Made by a program: the position numbers and the translations under genes. From positions 186,001 through 250,000 of the forward strand of contig JACKQL020000025.1 of the NCBI GenBank assembly GCA_018296165.2: DNA of 64,000 nucleotides, written 5' to 3'. The notes under the pieces are model-generated. The model was not told the DNA's origin and searched no databases. It was given only the letters and a program-made list of their open reading frames with translations. This stretch comes from Termitomyces sp. T153 (Eukaryota > Basidiomycota > Agaricomycetes > Agaricales > Lyophyllaceae). Positions 26,301-37,110 of this stretch are shown here, in pieces (within the stretch, counting starts at the first letter, position 1; the number at the start of each line of letters is the position of its first letter).

Positions 26301-27988
26301 CAGCCTCTCTGTCCAACACCCAATGCGGTTTTTTTTCTAGCCAACTTGACGGCGCTTCTGGAATTACGCTCCCTACGTTGAGCAACTGGAAAGTTTTAGG
26401 AAGGTAAAGCAATCCTCTTTCATCGATTTATAGACCGTTAAGGGCATCGATTTTCACTCAGCTTACCCGAGATCGATCTCGCATTCAATGACACCTCATT
26501 CGTAACCGCAGATTTGACAGCGACTAATGTGCGCCATTACAGAACCAGATATGTACTACCATTGATCCATTTCTCAGTACACTAACTTGCCTGTCCTGGC
26601 AGGGGATCGGGTTCTGTACTCTCAACAATACGGGTTTGAGCAGATTTTATGATTCTAAAGTATGAGTTCTGATAAAGGAAGACAGTTTTTACGGCGGAAA
26701 TCTGATTTTCAGAGGTCATTTCAATGCTAGCGGCTTAGAAACTGCCATCGTGACCACAGTGCAATATGGATTTGCCGGAGGCTATTCAGCATGGTTAAAC
26801 GGGATATTTCTGGGTTCGAGCCAAGGAGATGCTACCGTCAGCTCAACAACTAACAGATGGCTGATCCCCGAAAACACATTACAAGTGGGCAGGGATAATG
26901 TCTTTGTTATTCTACAAGGCAGGCGTGGATGATTGCATCTACTGTCTGATTTCTGATGTTTTTCTTTCTCTAGACCACACGGGGTGAGCTTTGTGGAATT
27001 GATTACTGATGTACAGCGAGTTCATGTGCTTTCAATAGGATTGTCGAAACTAGCAGTATGTACCTTTTAGCAATGTATTCCAAAAAGGACAGTTCGTCAC
27101 GTCTGAATTTGACAGCGAACGGTGGAAAGGAACCTCGTGGTATAAGAGGATTCTCTATCGAGGGAGGAAGCAGCAATTTTACCCTGTGGAAGCTCCAAGG
27201 CAATCTAGTGAAAAATGAAGATCTTCAATGTCTTATGCTTGTTCAGCTGATATTTCTTTTAAAATCTTCTATGTTAGGGCGGCGCAGCCAATACACCGGA
27301 TACATTCAGGGGATACCTTAATGAAGGAGGGTTATATGCGGAAAGAATTGGAGCACATCTTCCTGGGTTCCCGGACTCTTCTTGGGCAGATGGGTCCCCT
27401 TTGGCTGGTGGTGGCGTCTCTCATGCTGGTGTTAACTTTTATAGAACTACATTCGACTGGGTAAGATGATCATTTGACTCTATTTCGACGAGAACTAGAA
27501 TAAATTATCATCCTAGAATGTACCTGACGGATTGGATCTACCTATCCGACTCTCGTTTACACCGAGTGCTATAAGCTCCAATTTTCGGGTTCAAATTTAC
27601 TTGAATGGTTGGCAGATCGGGAAGTATACAAACAATATAGGGTCTGTCAAGACAAATCCTACTGTCGCTCTGAGGCATCTGACGAACTCCACGTTTGACA
27701 GACCCCAAACTCTCTTTGTCCTACCTGCGGGGTGAGCTTGAATCAACTCAGTTGCTATTGTGTCCTCCTATAAGATTCATAATTTATAGGATTTTGCGAC
27801 GGAAATCAATCAACACATTGGCTCTATCACTCTGGTCGCTGGATGCCGCGGGCGCGTCAATCGCCAATCTGGAGATAGTGTCCGATGGGATTTTTTCGAC
27901 TTCTCTAGCGTTCAATGATTATGTATCACCAGATTATACGGCCCAACAACACCTTCGTCCTGCTCCTGAGATCGTTGAAGCAATGTAA
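23344..27988 (+). CDS. Secreted GH35 beta-galactosidase
   Basis: Extracellular beta-galactosidase of glycoside hydrolase family 35, releasing terminal galactose from plant polysaccharides or lactose. Starts [18 protein letters not shown], a signal peptide, at 23344. The catalytic barrel shows [43 protein letters not shown] (joined over the intron near 23730-23785), VQAENEFSA (proposed acid/base Glu) and LCLAEFGGGF (proposed nucleophile Glu). LFGGTNWGQ and SSYDYGGG follow. The remainder matches the beta-sandwich and jelly-roll domains of fungal LacA enzymes ([49 protein letters not shown]), ending [25 protein letters not shown]. Many N-x-S/T sites fit secretion. About 20 short introns are needed; no frameshift or stop was found in the exons read. 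Converges on the HIRIP3-like gene with 92 bp between stops. Confidence 0.93.
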
Positions 27989-28080
27989 AGAACAAGTTAG
28001 CTAGCTCTTAGATCTCAATCCAGTGGTTCTCAGTCCCGTCTGTACATAAGTCCAAGCACAGCTTTGTAGGTACTAAACCA

Positions 28081-29656
28081 TTAGTCATCGATACTTTCAC
28101 CATCGATAAACGCATCAATATTCCGCGACGCTGGAATCTAGGAAATAATATTGGAGCGTAGGTCACTCAATAGTAGAGAGCGACGAGCTCACCTTGCGTC
28201 TTCTATGTTTGATGTCATCTTCATCCTCAGAACCCTCGTCTTCTTCAGATTCCACAGGCTTAAAAGAAGGCCGTGGGCTTGACTCAGCAATCCGACTACG
28301 AGAGCGATTAAGCGTAGAATGTTCGAAAGATTTCACATCCTCTATACAGAAGATCATTAATAATACCCTGGAATCCCGTTCGTTACAATCCACAAACCTA
28401 GTTCCTGTGCCAGTTCTCGCTCAGCTTTAATCCTCTTCGCTTGCTCCATAGTCATCCTTCCCGTCATACCAAGCTCGGTCAATATTTCTTTGAGTTTCTT
28501 AATTTGTTGCGTGGGCTTCGGAGTACCTTTGAATACTTTGGCCCAAGGTTTGCGTACACCACAGGCATAGACGAGAGACTAGTGATCACGTTAAACAGGA
28601 TCATCGAGACAGGCTCAAAAGTGGCCAACCTTAAGTCTTTTGATTGTCGCGTCATGTTTGTCGGATGTCTCTCCCTTTGACTTATTCCCATCTGTTGTTT
28701 TGACATGAGACTATGCTAAGCTCAGAAGATTGATATCAAATTGTCATGCTAGCTCTCACTTTGACTCCAGACGTTCGTGCCTTACTTTTTAACTTGGGGG
28801 AATCGCCAAATACGGACGTCATCTGATCGTCGCTCTCAACGGGATCCTCGAAGGATTGTCAGCTGCCTCTTTCAACGACATGGATAATTGTTCCGACCTC
28901 TTGAACTTTCGTCTTGGATTTGGCCTTCGTTGATATTTGGATCGTACTTTCATTATCGTTATCCACGATCTTTTGTCGTTTCTTCGATGGCTGCTTCAGT
29001 ACTAAAGCCTGGGGTGTTGTTAAGGTCAATTAAAAAAACTTCAATGTGTTAGCTTACCTCCTTACTCTTGATTCTGTCTCTTGGAGACTTTTTTGGAGAA
29101 ACCCTGGTGGGTTTGTTTTCAGAAAGTTCCTCTAAATCCGATGAATCCGCGACGAATTCCTGTCGGAATAGTCAAGACGCAGTGAACGGTCTGTGTGAGA
29201 AGGCTACTACATACAGCAGATTTGTATTTGCCAGCTTGTTGTTTCTTTGACGCTACCGTATCATTGCCGCCTTGGTCCACATAGGCCGCAGTATGTCTGA
29301 ATTTAACACGAGCTTCGTCATCTTTCATTTCCATTTTCGCCTGTGTAGATGCATCCTGAGCATTGGTCAGACGTCAGTAACTCTCATTAGTAGTGTCGCC
29401 CTACTTGTATGACAGCCTTCAGGGAATGCTTGTATTGTGGTGCAAGCAGAAAACCCTTCTCCAGCCCATGCATCGCTTCTATTCTATCGCGGACTTTCCG
29501 GATAGTCAATTCTCTGTAGTACAAAAGACTGATTGGGTATCTTTCAGGTTCCGTTTATGACATCAGTAGTACATACGACAAGGTGCCTTCGAGCATGGCA
29601 GCACGGACTATCTCTCTTGCTGTTCTTTCAAAATCTGACGGGTTTTGTGAAGCCAT
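28081..29656 (-). CDS. HIRIP3/Chz-like histone chaperone
   Basis: Nuclear acidic/basic protein with the HIRIP3 (HIRA-interacting protein 3) C-terminal motif, in other organisms a histone H2A-H2B chaperone. Starts MASQNPSDFERTAREIVRAA at 29656. The first about 70 residues (LTIRKVRDRIEAMHGL, FLLAPQYKHSLKAVIQ) resemble a DEK C-terminal-like fold. The middle is disordered, with Lys/Ser clusters (TRVSPKKSPRDRIKSKE, KQPSKKRQKI). The C-terminal block, on three exons near 28400-28570, reads VYACGVRKPWAKVFK, then QIKKLKEILTELGMTGRMTM and EQAKRIKAERELAQEL, close to HIRIP3. A Ser/Glu/Asp-rich tail (VESEEDEGSEDEDDIKHRRRK) ends SRNIDAFIDGESIDD. About seven introns. The C-terminal motif is diagnostic; the N-terminal fold is inferred. 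Confidence 0.82.
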
Positions 29657-31034
29657 ACGCAATGGAAAAGAATAGGAAGGTCAAGGACACGAAGTTAAGG
29701 TGAAGTGAGAAGCGAAGTAAGAATAAGCAATGTTTGACTTGATTGTCGCGTCTCGCGGTCGACGCGACTGGAGCCAGGCCGGGCTTTTCCGCTACGGAAT
29801 TTGAATCACCGGTAGTTGCCTACGGCGAAGCCAGCCGAAGTTGACAGGTCACAAGAGTGTCACCTCCTCGCCTGACCATAAGCGACGGATGCCGTTTTAA
29901 ATCTCCGTCGGCACGCATGAGGGTCAGATTGAAGAAGTTGTTGAAAGGAACGTTTTATTGAAGACTACAAATCACTAACCAGCTTCAAATTGTTATTAGG
30001 CGCCCAACTTGCAACTCGAGTCAATCATATGGTTGGCTGGACACGACGTGTGGGGTAGTGGAAACCCTACATTATATGACATGCTTGCATGGTGTAATAT
30101 TCATGTTTTGCCACTACTTATGTATATTGCAGTACAATATGACTGGTGTGTAACTTGAGGTCTTTCCAAGCAAGGATTGATTGATGCGGCATGAGATCAT
30201 GTCTGATTCGCAACTTGCATATGACACTTGGTCGTTGGTTTTGAGGTCTGCCTTTCTACGGCTTGTAGGAGACTTCGAACTGTACCAGGTACAGATGGAC
30301 TCGTACCAATCGCGTTGTTCTCCAGTCTTGCATATCTTGCGACATACTTCATTTCTGGCCACCTTGGGTTGGCACAGAGCCTCACAGGAGCGTGTCATGG
30401 AGCCCGTAGCCAGACTGACAACGAAGCCGTCTACGGCTGCTAGTTCTCTGGCCACCGCTACCAAATCTGTAGTAGCGACTGCTTCTGAAACTTGATTGTT
30501 TTTAGACATTGCACTCCTGGACTGTTTCTCTACATCAAGTGTTTTGCGGTGCTCTTTTGTAATTCCATTGTGCCGGATACCATATACCCATAACCTTTTT
30601 TTGTCTGGATTTGATAGCATGTTTATTATGCATGATTATTACTTGGCTACGAAGTATGTGTTGTAATGAACTAGTGTGTTTTGGGCATTTCTTTGTCTGT
30701 GTTTTATCCGTATGTTTAAATAATATGCACGATTATTACCTGGCTCTGAACTCTTGTGCTGTAAAGAGATGAAATGAAAGTGTATATATCTTTTGGTGCT
30801 AAGCAGTGATCGAGGAATGGTTGGAACGATCGAGATAACGGAGCAAGAATTTTGGTCGGTCACAAGACACAAGAAAATGTCAGCCTTCTTCATTTCGGTC
30901 GCCGGGTTGCCTGCGTATGATCTCTATACTATATAACGTATATGCGGTGTATACTGAGCGCTGACTCATTGCGTAGTTAAATAATCGATGAATATTGAGG
31001 AATTCACACACGAGGCCTAAGTGAGGCTGGTCTT
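29657..31034. other. Long intergenic stretch with part of a duplicated 3' flank
   Basis: 1.4 kb without a convincing gene. A minus-strand open frame at 30114-30620 (168 codons, eight cysteines) has no recognised domain and partly overlaps a repeat, so it is not called. From about 30569 to 30816 the sequence is an imperfect copy of 32716-32850, the 3' flank of the PIG-V gene (see repeat entries). Confidence 0.5.
30569..30816. repeat. Imperfect direct duplication, left copy (of PIG-V 3' flank)
   Basis: Starts GTGCCGGATACCATATACCC and contains TGTAATGAACTAGTGTGTTT, both nearly identical to 32716-32827. A further about 55-bp sub-copy (GTATGTTT...GATTATTACCTGGCT, 30709-30760) lies inside. The end, GCTAAGCAG...GAGGAATGG near 30798-30819, resembles the last codons and stop of PIG-V at 32831-32850, so the copy seems to have begun just inside that gene. 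Confidence 0.65.
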
Positions 31035-32527
31035 ATGGTCACCGCACAGGTCCTTGGACCACACGCTTCCCTTGAGCTCATGATCAGATTGTACTACGAT
31101 TGGAAGTGTGTCAAGAGTTCACATGATCCCCAGCATAGAAAATTCTGGCAATCTGGCATTCGCGAACCAAAGAGAGGGATGATCTATCTCAATGTTGCGA
31201 AGACATTCAAATACCGACGAGACCAGATCCGACGACCGGACATGCGTTTGGCCTTGCCCCGCTACCGGTGTTCATACTGTCGGCTTTTACCGGTATGTCC
31301 CTGTAAACGAGTTTACACGTGTGAGCTTTTTGGCGATTATATGTTTGACATCGACCACATGCGCTTCTCTCTCGTACGCCTAGGAAATCTCTCTCTCGTA
31401 CGCTTAGGAATCTTTCTGCGTCGTCTGCTTGGAATGGCCTCTCCCGTTCTCCCCGAAGTCGTTCATTGGGAAAAGAGGATGTCCCTAGCGGTAATCCACA
31501 CGCTCCTGGTCGCGCAAATTATGGCTGGGAACACAGCCGACATTTGTTATGTCGAAGAACTCTGGGGGCTGAAGTTTTCCGATCTTGCTGGTCACGAAGG
31601 CATTCTTGCGAAGTTGAAGAAGGGAGACACAGTATTCTACATAGTAGTGGACAGGATTTGGACGGAAGCAGATGCTTCGACTTCTGCTGCTCCCTCAGCG
31701 GCTTCTGCTACCCCTGCGACAATCCCTGCTACCAGTATGCCGACACCTGCTACGATCCCGACCACCTCAACAATTATCCCTCCTTCCACAGCAATGGCTA
31801 CATATCCTCCTTTCCCGAGAGCAAATGAAAGTGCTGCCAGTGTGGCCAGCAATGATTCGGTCTCATCAGCTGGGAATTTCTGGACTTCGAAGAGCTCGAG
31901 TCCTTCGAAGAACATGAAAAGAGTTCTTTCAAATAAAGAGTTACCAGCTGGCGACGAGATGACATTTTACTATGCAGACCCGACAAGTCGGCTGAGAGGC
32001 TGCCAGACGGATCTTAGATACACATCTGTAGGGAAGGACCCTGAGCAGGGAGTCATTGAGGGGGGGGTCACTCTCCTCCTACTGCTGATAATTGCACGTT
32101 CGGTCTCCTTGGAATTACAGGATTATCGTTTGTATAAGACAAACTGCTATATGTTCAGGGGACTCTTCGAGAAGACCCTCGAACGCTACCTGGATGATCG
32201 TCCATTCGAGAAATCCAAGGTGGCAGGGAAGTGGCATGGAGTTCCGATTGTCAAGGATGAAGATATCAAGCTATACCTGAATCCAGCATACGAAAGGGTC
32301 AAGGGCTTTATCTCTGAATATACGGAAAAGGTGATCATCACAGCACAACTGACAGAAACCTTGCTAACGAGTTGATTCTCAAGTGGAACTCGAAGAAGGA
32401 GGCAGAAGATCAAGTAAAGCGTCAAGCAGAGCGTCTGGCGGAGTCAGAGCGCAAAGTGCAAGAGCTTGAAGCACTTCTTGCAAAAGCACGGGCAGGGGGT
32501 GGATCGCAAGCAGAGAATCAATTGTAA
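31035..32527 (+). CDS. Unrecognised fungal protein with coiled-coil C-terminus
   Basis: No function recognised. One exon of about 435 codons opens at 31035 with MVTAQVLGPHASLELMIRLY; the true start could be a later Met. Visible: a Cys-rich stretch with CSYCRLLPVCPCKR (near 31270-31310), a repeated pair SLVRLG, a Thr/Ser/Ala/Pro-rich low-complexity spacer (about 31670-31800, degenerate ATPATIP/TPATIPTTS units), and a C-terminal block with YLDDRPFEKSKVAGKWHGVP and YLNPAYERVKGF. The first frame stops at 32375. A short intron (about 32331-32372) with GT and AG ends would join EYTEK to LILKWNSKKEAEDQ and a heptad helix RQAERLAESERKVQELEALLAKA ending at 32527; the good helix supports this splice. 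The gene lies between two copies of a duplicated flank, so it may have arrived with that rearrangement. Confidence 0.6.
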
Positions 32528-32715
32528 GACACAGATGGAGTGCATTGACCTCTTTCTTTTTCATCCATTGTATTTTCGTATGTGTCAGACTTGTATTTTG
32601 GACTATACTTGTGTTTGTTCCATGTTCGGCAGCAAGTCATTATCTGTTCCCGCAGAATCACTCAGTACTAGCCCATAGTTGAACTGATAATGAATCCTGC
32701 TGAATCTGCAAGACC

Positions 32716-32850
32716 TGTGCCGGATACCATATGCCCATAACATTTCTGAGCCTCTGTTTTGTCGTATGTTTATTGTGCACAATGATTACTTAGCTACGAA
32801 CTGTGTGTAATGAACTAGTGTGTTTTGGCACTAAGCAGGCGGGAGGAATG
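32716..32850. repeat. Imperfect direct duplication, right copy (PIG-V 3' end and flank)
   Basis: Shares GTGCCGGATACCATAT, the TATGTTTATT...GATTACTTAGCTACGAA block and TGTAATGAACTAGTGTGTTT with 30569-30816. It includes the last codons and stop of the PIG-V gene (stop at 32831), which marks this copy as the likely original. The two copies bracket the unrecognised gene at 31035-32527. Confidence 0.65.
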
Positions 32851-34064
32851 CTGTCCAGAGGCCTAGGCTGATTAACCCCCAAAGTACGCTCCACCATATC
32901 CAGATTTTGGCCCAAGGACTTCTGCGAACAAAAAGCCAACCAACGGCCCAATAAAGCGCGGGGAGCGCGGCAGCGAGGCGAAGCACGATCTGCGTATGGG
33001 AGAAGAAGATAAAAGTGATACACATTGCAAGAGAATGTATAAGGTATGGGGTTATTGACGGCGTCGCAAACAGATTCTCTTCCCTGTCGTTTTCCTTGAC
33101 ACCATTGAATCGGGTTCTGAAACCCAGAAAATATGTCTTGATGTGCTGGACAGAGAACGCTATAAGAAGGACAAGAGGGGGAGCTGCGATAACGAAATTG
33201 GGTATCTGGGCGGGCGTCCAGTAGCGAAGGAAGCCGACATCCCAGTATGTTGCTTGTACATGAGTGTATATAGATGGCGGGATGCGATAGCACCACTGTG
33301 GTTTGTTGGGGGTATTACAGAAGAGACGATAAGCCTTGTAGTTGTGGTAGATAAAAGGGGCGGCCACACAGGCTGATAATACAATGGAATATGCCATCTT
33401 GAAAAAGGAAAGCTGGGAACGGCTCCGTCAGACGGGTGGGGGTGTACAATCTCATCTACGGACCTGTTTACGGTCGATGAATGGTTGGACAACCAGGCCC
33501 CAGACAAGATAACCTGCGAGAAGGACGCCGTTGGAGCGAAAGAAGGTGGCGAGAACGAAGCACAAGGTCGCGCGTATCCAGTGATGTTGGGCGGCATAAA
33601 ACATGCCTGACAGGTGTGAAATGCGAGGTGGAAAAGGAAAATATGACATTACCTCTGTATGAAAGACATGTGAAGAAAGGTTCTGCATATGGGGCGAGAT
33701 AAAGGGTTGCAGGACTGCTAGGAAAGAGAGATAGGAGGACGACAAGACGAGCGATGGCTGGGGAGGCAGGAAAGTGGAGACGCGTCAGACAATAAAGGAT
33801 TCGCGCTGAGTCGGCAGCCACAGCCAAGAGGACAATGGGCCATATATAAGGGTTGGACTGGAAGCGGAGGAGATTGATGAGGAAGGGGACGCCGGGGAGA
33901 AAGGCCCACTGGTTCTCGTACTTGTAGCCGGCGTCGGCGATGGCGAGAAAGTGGAGGGCATCCCAGCGGACATGGGGCGAGGACGGGGGCTGGAGACGGG
34001 CGGATGCGTCGAAGAGAGGGAGGACGCGGTGGGCAATGGCGAGGACGACGGGAGAGACGATCAT
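32831..34064 (-). CDS. GPI mannosyltransferase 2 (PIG-V/Gpi18)
   Basis: ER membrane mannosyltransferase adding the second mannose to the GPI anchor from dolichol-phosphate mannose. Start 34064, MIVSPVVLAIAHRVLPLFDAS. The first lumenal loop has HVRWDALHFLAIADAGYKYENQWAFLPGVP, carrying the conserved W-D...H and acidic residues of the PIG-V family (near 33930). Multiple membrane helices follow (WPIVLLAVAADSARILY, IARLVVLLSLFPSSPATLYLAPYAEPFFT). GMFYAAQHHWIRATLCFVLATFFRSNGVLLAGYL then gives the family's FRSNG motif (near 33530). The last exon has the IPNFVIAAPPLVLL helix, YLIHSLAMCITFIFF, and ends LGLWTAFLPPA. Three short introns. The motif set matches Gpi18 rather than PIG-M or PIG-B. An upstream in-frame Met at 34079 is possible. 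Confidence 0.92.
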
Positions 34065-34204
34065 GTGACTGCAGCTCAAACTTGATCTCGTCCGTATGGC
34101 TGGTTATATAATTATGTAGAATATTCAAATACAGAGCACGCATCATAATCTTATATGTATGAAGAAAAATTAAAGGGAGAGGGAAAGGCATAGTCGTGCC
34201 ACAC

Positions 34205-35368
34205 ATCACCGGTTTTTACTTTTAGACTTTCCGTTAGGCTTGCCATTGGCCTTTGACTTGGATTTTTTCCTTCTGTCATCGTCCGAATCATCAGAGTCTC
34301 GCGCCTTCTTCGCTGCCTCCGCCCGCTTCGCATCAGCTAGTCAAAGAGAGTCAGATAGTCTCTAATGTTAAGTATATAAAGGTTCTTACATTTGGCGGCC
34401 TTCCTCTCGAGCTCATCCCAGTCATCCCCTTCATACAAGATGAGTTGAAAAGGCGACACATAGCAAGACAAAACGTTACCTTCACTTTCGTCATCATCAC
34501 CAGCTTCGGAATCAGAGTCGCTACCAGAGGCAGAGTCGTCGAATTCGCTCTCGTCATCACTACTTTCTGTCTCCACGACGTCGTCGTCGTCAGCTTCGAA
34601 CTCTGACTCTGAATCAGAATCATCGGAACGATCACTCTGACACGGATGGTATTAGATGCTGGCCAGCAGGGAAGAAAGAACACGAAGTATCTCAGCACCA
34701 TTCGCACCCCCAAGGAAACTCCACCCGCCCCCTTGGAAAAACTCGTAAGGGTTTTCGTTGATATGTTTCATGATAGGCCCCCAGTTCAGATTGACAGGGC
34801 CTTCACTCATTGCGATATCGACAGAACTAAGCGAAAAGGTCAAACTACACTCAACATCTGTTGATTGATATGCCTTACTCTAACCAGTTTTTCACGTCAT
34901 CCATCTGCGAACTTTGTATCGAGTTGATGTGGAGAGGTGTTTTTGTGAAGTCTTTGAAAACGAAGACAAGGTCAAACTGCTTCAAACCGTATTGGACACG
35001 TTCCAGAGATGCGATCTCTATGTCAGCCAATGTCACAACCAGGAAAGGAGGGTCCGTGAGATGTACAAGACACTCAGTCGTCGGCTGCAGACGAGCACTG
35101 GTTCGAAAGGGCACGCCCTCAAAGGATAGTTCTCTGAAAGGAATGTCGAGATCCAGGGTGTCCCCATTCTAGTTTTAACATGTTAGGGATATTTATACAC
35201 GACTCGTACTTGACTTACTGAAGCCGATGCTGCTTCTGCTATCTTCTCTGCAAATGCCTTGATCTCCTTGTTGAGCATGGCGCGGCGTTTGAGTTCCTGC
35301 TGTTCCATCTTGATTTCATCTTCATCTCCATAGCGATGCTTGCGTTTTCTATTTCCCGTTTGATCAAA
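34205..35368 (-). pseudogene. SPT16: 5'-truncated SPT16 (FACT histone chaperone subunit), C-terminal part only
   Basis: The C-terminal third of Spt16, the large FACT subunit that disassembles and reassembles nucleosomes. Similarity begins sharply at [19 protein letters not shown] (35368), preceded by an AG that looks like a splice acceptor. [18 protein letters not shown] follows, then [54 protein letters not shown], and after an intron [20 protein letters not shown] and [14 protein letters not shown]. The Asp/Ser/Glu-rich tail and the basic end KSKSKANGKPNGKSKSKNR close it. Five introns are kept and no exon is broken. The N-terminal aminopeptidase-like, dimerisation and first middle-domain exons are absent from the whole window; instead transposon sequence abuts. 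Since SPT16 is normally essential, this is a partial duplicate, a rearrangement breakpoint, or an assembly join. Confidence 0.85.
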
Positions 35369-36544
35369 CTTGCTTGGCCACATAGATAACAACACCTGGG
35401 GAGCAGGACTTCATCAAGTCCCAATCAGCTGGCATTTTGACATCAATGTGTGGGCACAATGCATTTTGCACCACAGCCACCCAGATTCTCAGAACCTGTA
35501 CTCAGGCATGGCCATTGATGCATCTCTCTGCATAGACCAACAATTGGTCTTTGGGTATGTCCTGGGTGGGGCACTAGCCCTAACTACTCCACATGCATGA
35601 ACAGCTTATATGAGACTGTTTGCTATGGTGGCAGCTCAGCCTCATCTCTATTGGGATGTGGTTGACAACTACTATGCTCATGTAGGAGAATTTACTCCAT
35701 TCACCCCCTACACCTTCACCCTGCATAGGCTGCAAGTTCTGCTTACACAAATTAATAACCTCAGTGAGACAGAAGTTCACCTCCTTGCAAAATGTGTGCC
35801 TCCCACTTGGGTGAACTATGTGTATATCTATGATATATGCTTCCTGGATCACCACTAGTCAGGGAGCATGTTACATGTGGACCTGTTCACATGGATCAAC
35901 AATGAACATCATTGTCAGCTCTAGTCCATAGGTGTACCCCTTGCACTAGTGGGGTATGATGGGTGGTATGCACCTACTGCTGATGATCAGGAGCACTTCT
36001 GAGTGCTCCTGCAAATACACAAGAGCCATGGTCAATTCCCACTGTGTACCGCTGAATAGCTGTGCTATGGGGAGTCAGCCATCTTCACTCACCTCCTGCA
36101 ATGTCCTGCAGAGGTGGTGAATGCTGCCTTGGAGGAAGCAGAAGAGTCATTTTCTGTCCACCAAGTGCAGCTCCAACTAAAGTGGGGCCCTCATCAGTAG
36201 TGGTAAAAGCTACTTCCAACACATTTGCAAGCTCTGTTGCATCCTCCCAGGATGTACCTACTGAGGAGTCTATGAAATTGGACTACACTGACACACCCAT
36301 AGCACCCACTGATGCCAGCTCATAGACAACCTCTGTCATCCCTGGCCCTTTGGAGGCAACTGCAGTGACTAACATTGCTACTTCTGTTGTTTCCAAAGCT
36401 GGAACAAGTGGCTCCTATGATATGGCTAATGCTGTATTGGAGTGCTGGGCAGACATTGTGAGCAGCAAGGAAGTGTTGTCCTTGCAGATGGACAAATGAG
36501 CAGGTTGAACTACTACTGTAGTTCATTATTATAAATGTTACATG

Positions 36545-36886
36545 TGTTGGAATCCCAACCAGGCAATGTACAAGTAGTTCAGGTAAGCACCTAGACAATA
36601 TGTGTGTGCGTAAGTATAATGACCTCAGTCGCATATAATAAACTGTATTGGATGTACCTAGACAATACACATGTGCATAAGTATAATGACTAGGTACTTG
36701 GTTAGTTACTGTGGTATAGTATAACAATGATATAACATACCCTCAGTCACATAAAATAGACTGAGGGTGTTCTAAGTGTCCATTGTGTATATATAGAGTG
36801 GATGAACAAAGGTATGGCCATCACAATGGCCCTTGCAGTGGGTTGTGGCACTTCATTCACACATATCACAATGTGATATCCCAACA
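36545..36886 (-). repeat. Copia 3' LTR
   Basis: 342 bp, from TGTTGGAATC to ATCCCAACA on the plus strand. Nearly identical to 47957-48299 in the same orientation, differing by about 15 substitutions and one length change by eye. Contains TGTGTATATATAGAGTGG near the right end. Confidence 0.92.
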
Positions 36887-37110
36887 CTCCTCCTTGCTAT
36901 GAACTGATGCCTTTACTCCTCCTTGTGTGGAATTGTGATTAGGTCACTCCAAGCATGTGTCTTAGTCATAGGAAAAGGGGATGAGGTACTGCCTTTGTAA
37001 TCATGTTGGTGACATTGTCTCTGGTGTTGACATATTTTATAGTAATCTCGCCATTTTGTGCTTGTTCCCTAATAGAATGGTACTTTATGTTGAAGTGTTT
37101 GACTCATGTG
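36887..37110 (-). pseudogene. Copia RNase H C-terminus and polypurine tract
   Basis: Read on minus this gives VKHFNIKYHSIREQAQNGE, ITIKYVNTRDNVTNMITK and a stop, the classical end of Ty1/copia RNase H, followed by the purine tract adjoining the LTR. It is separated from the rest of the RNase H by the solo LTR at 37111-38176 and joins it with a shifted frame, so the gene was or became broken. Confidence 0.8.

Noticed and set aside
30114..30620. Minus-strand 168-codon frame with eight cysteines
   Set aside because: No recognised domain or signal peptide. It overlaps the duplicated PIG-V flank at its start, and an open frame of this length is not rare by chance.
35988..36011. Perfect 10-bp-arm hairpin as a terminator or small RNA
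   Set aside because: A single short hairpin in decayed transposon sequence; no transcription signal around it.
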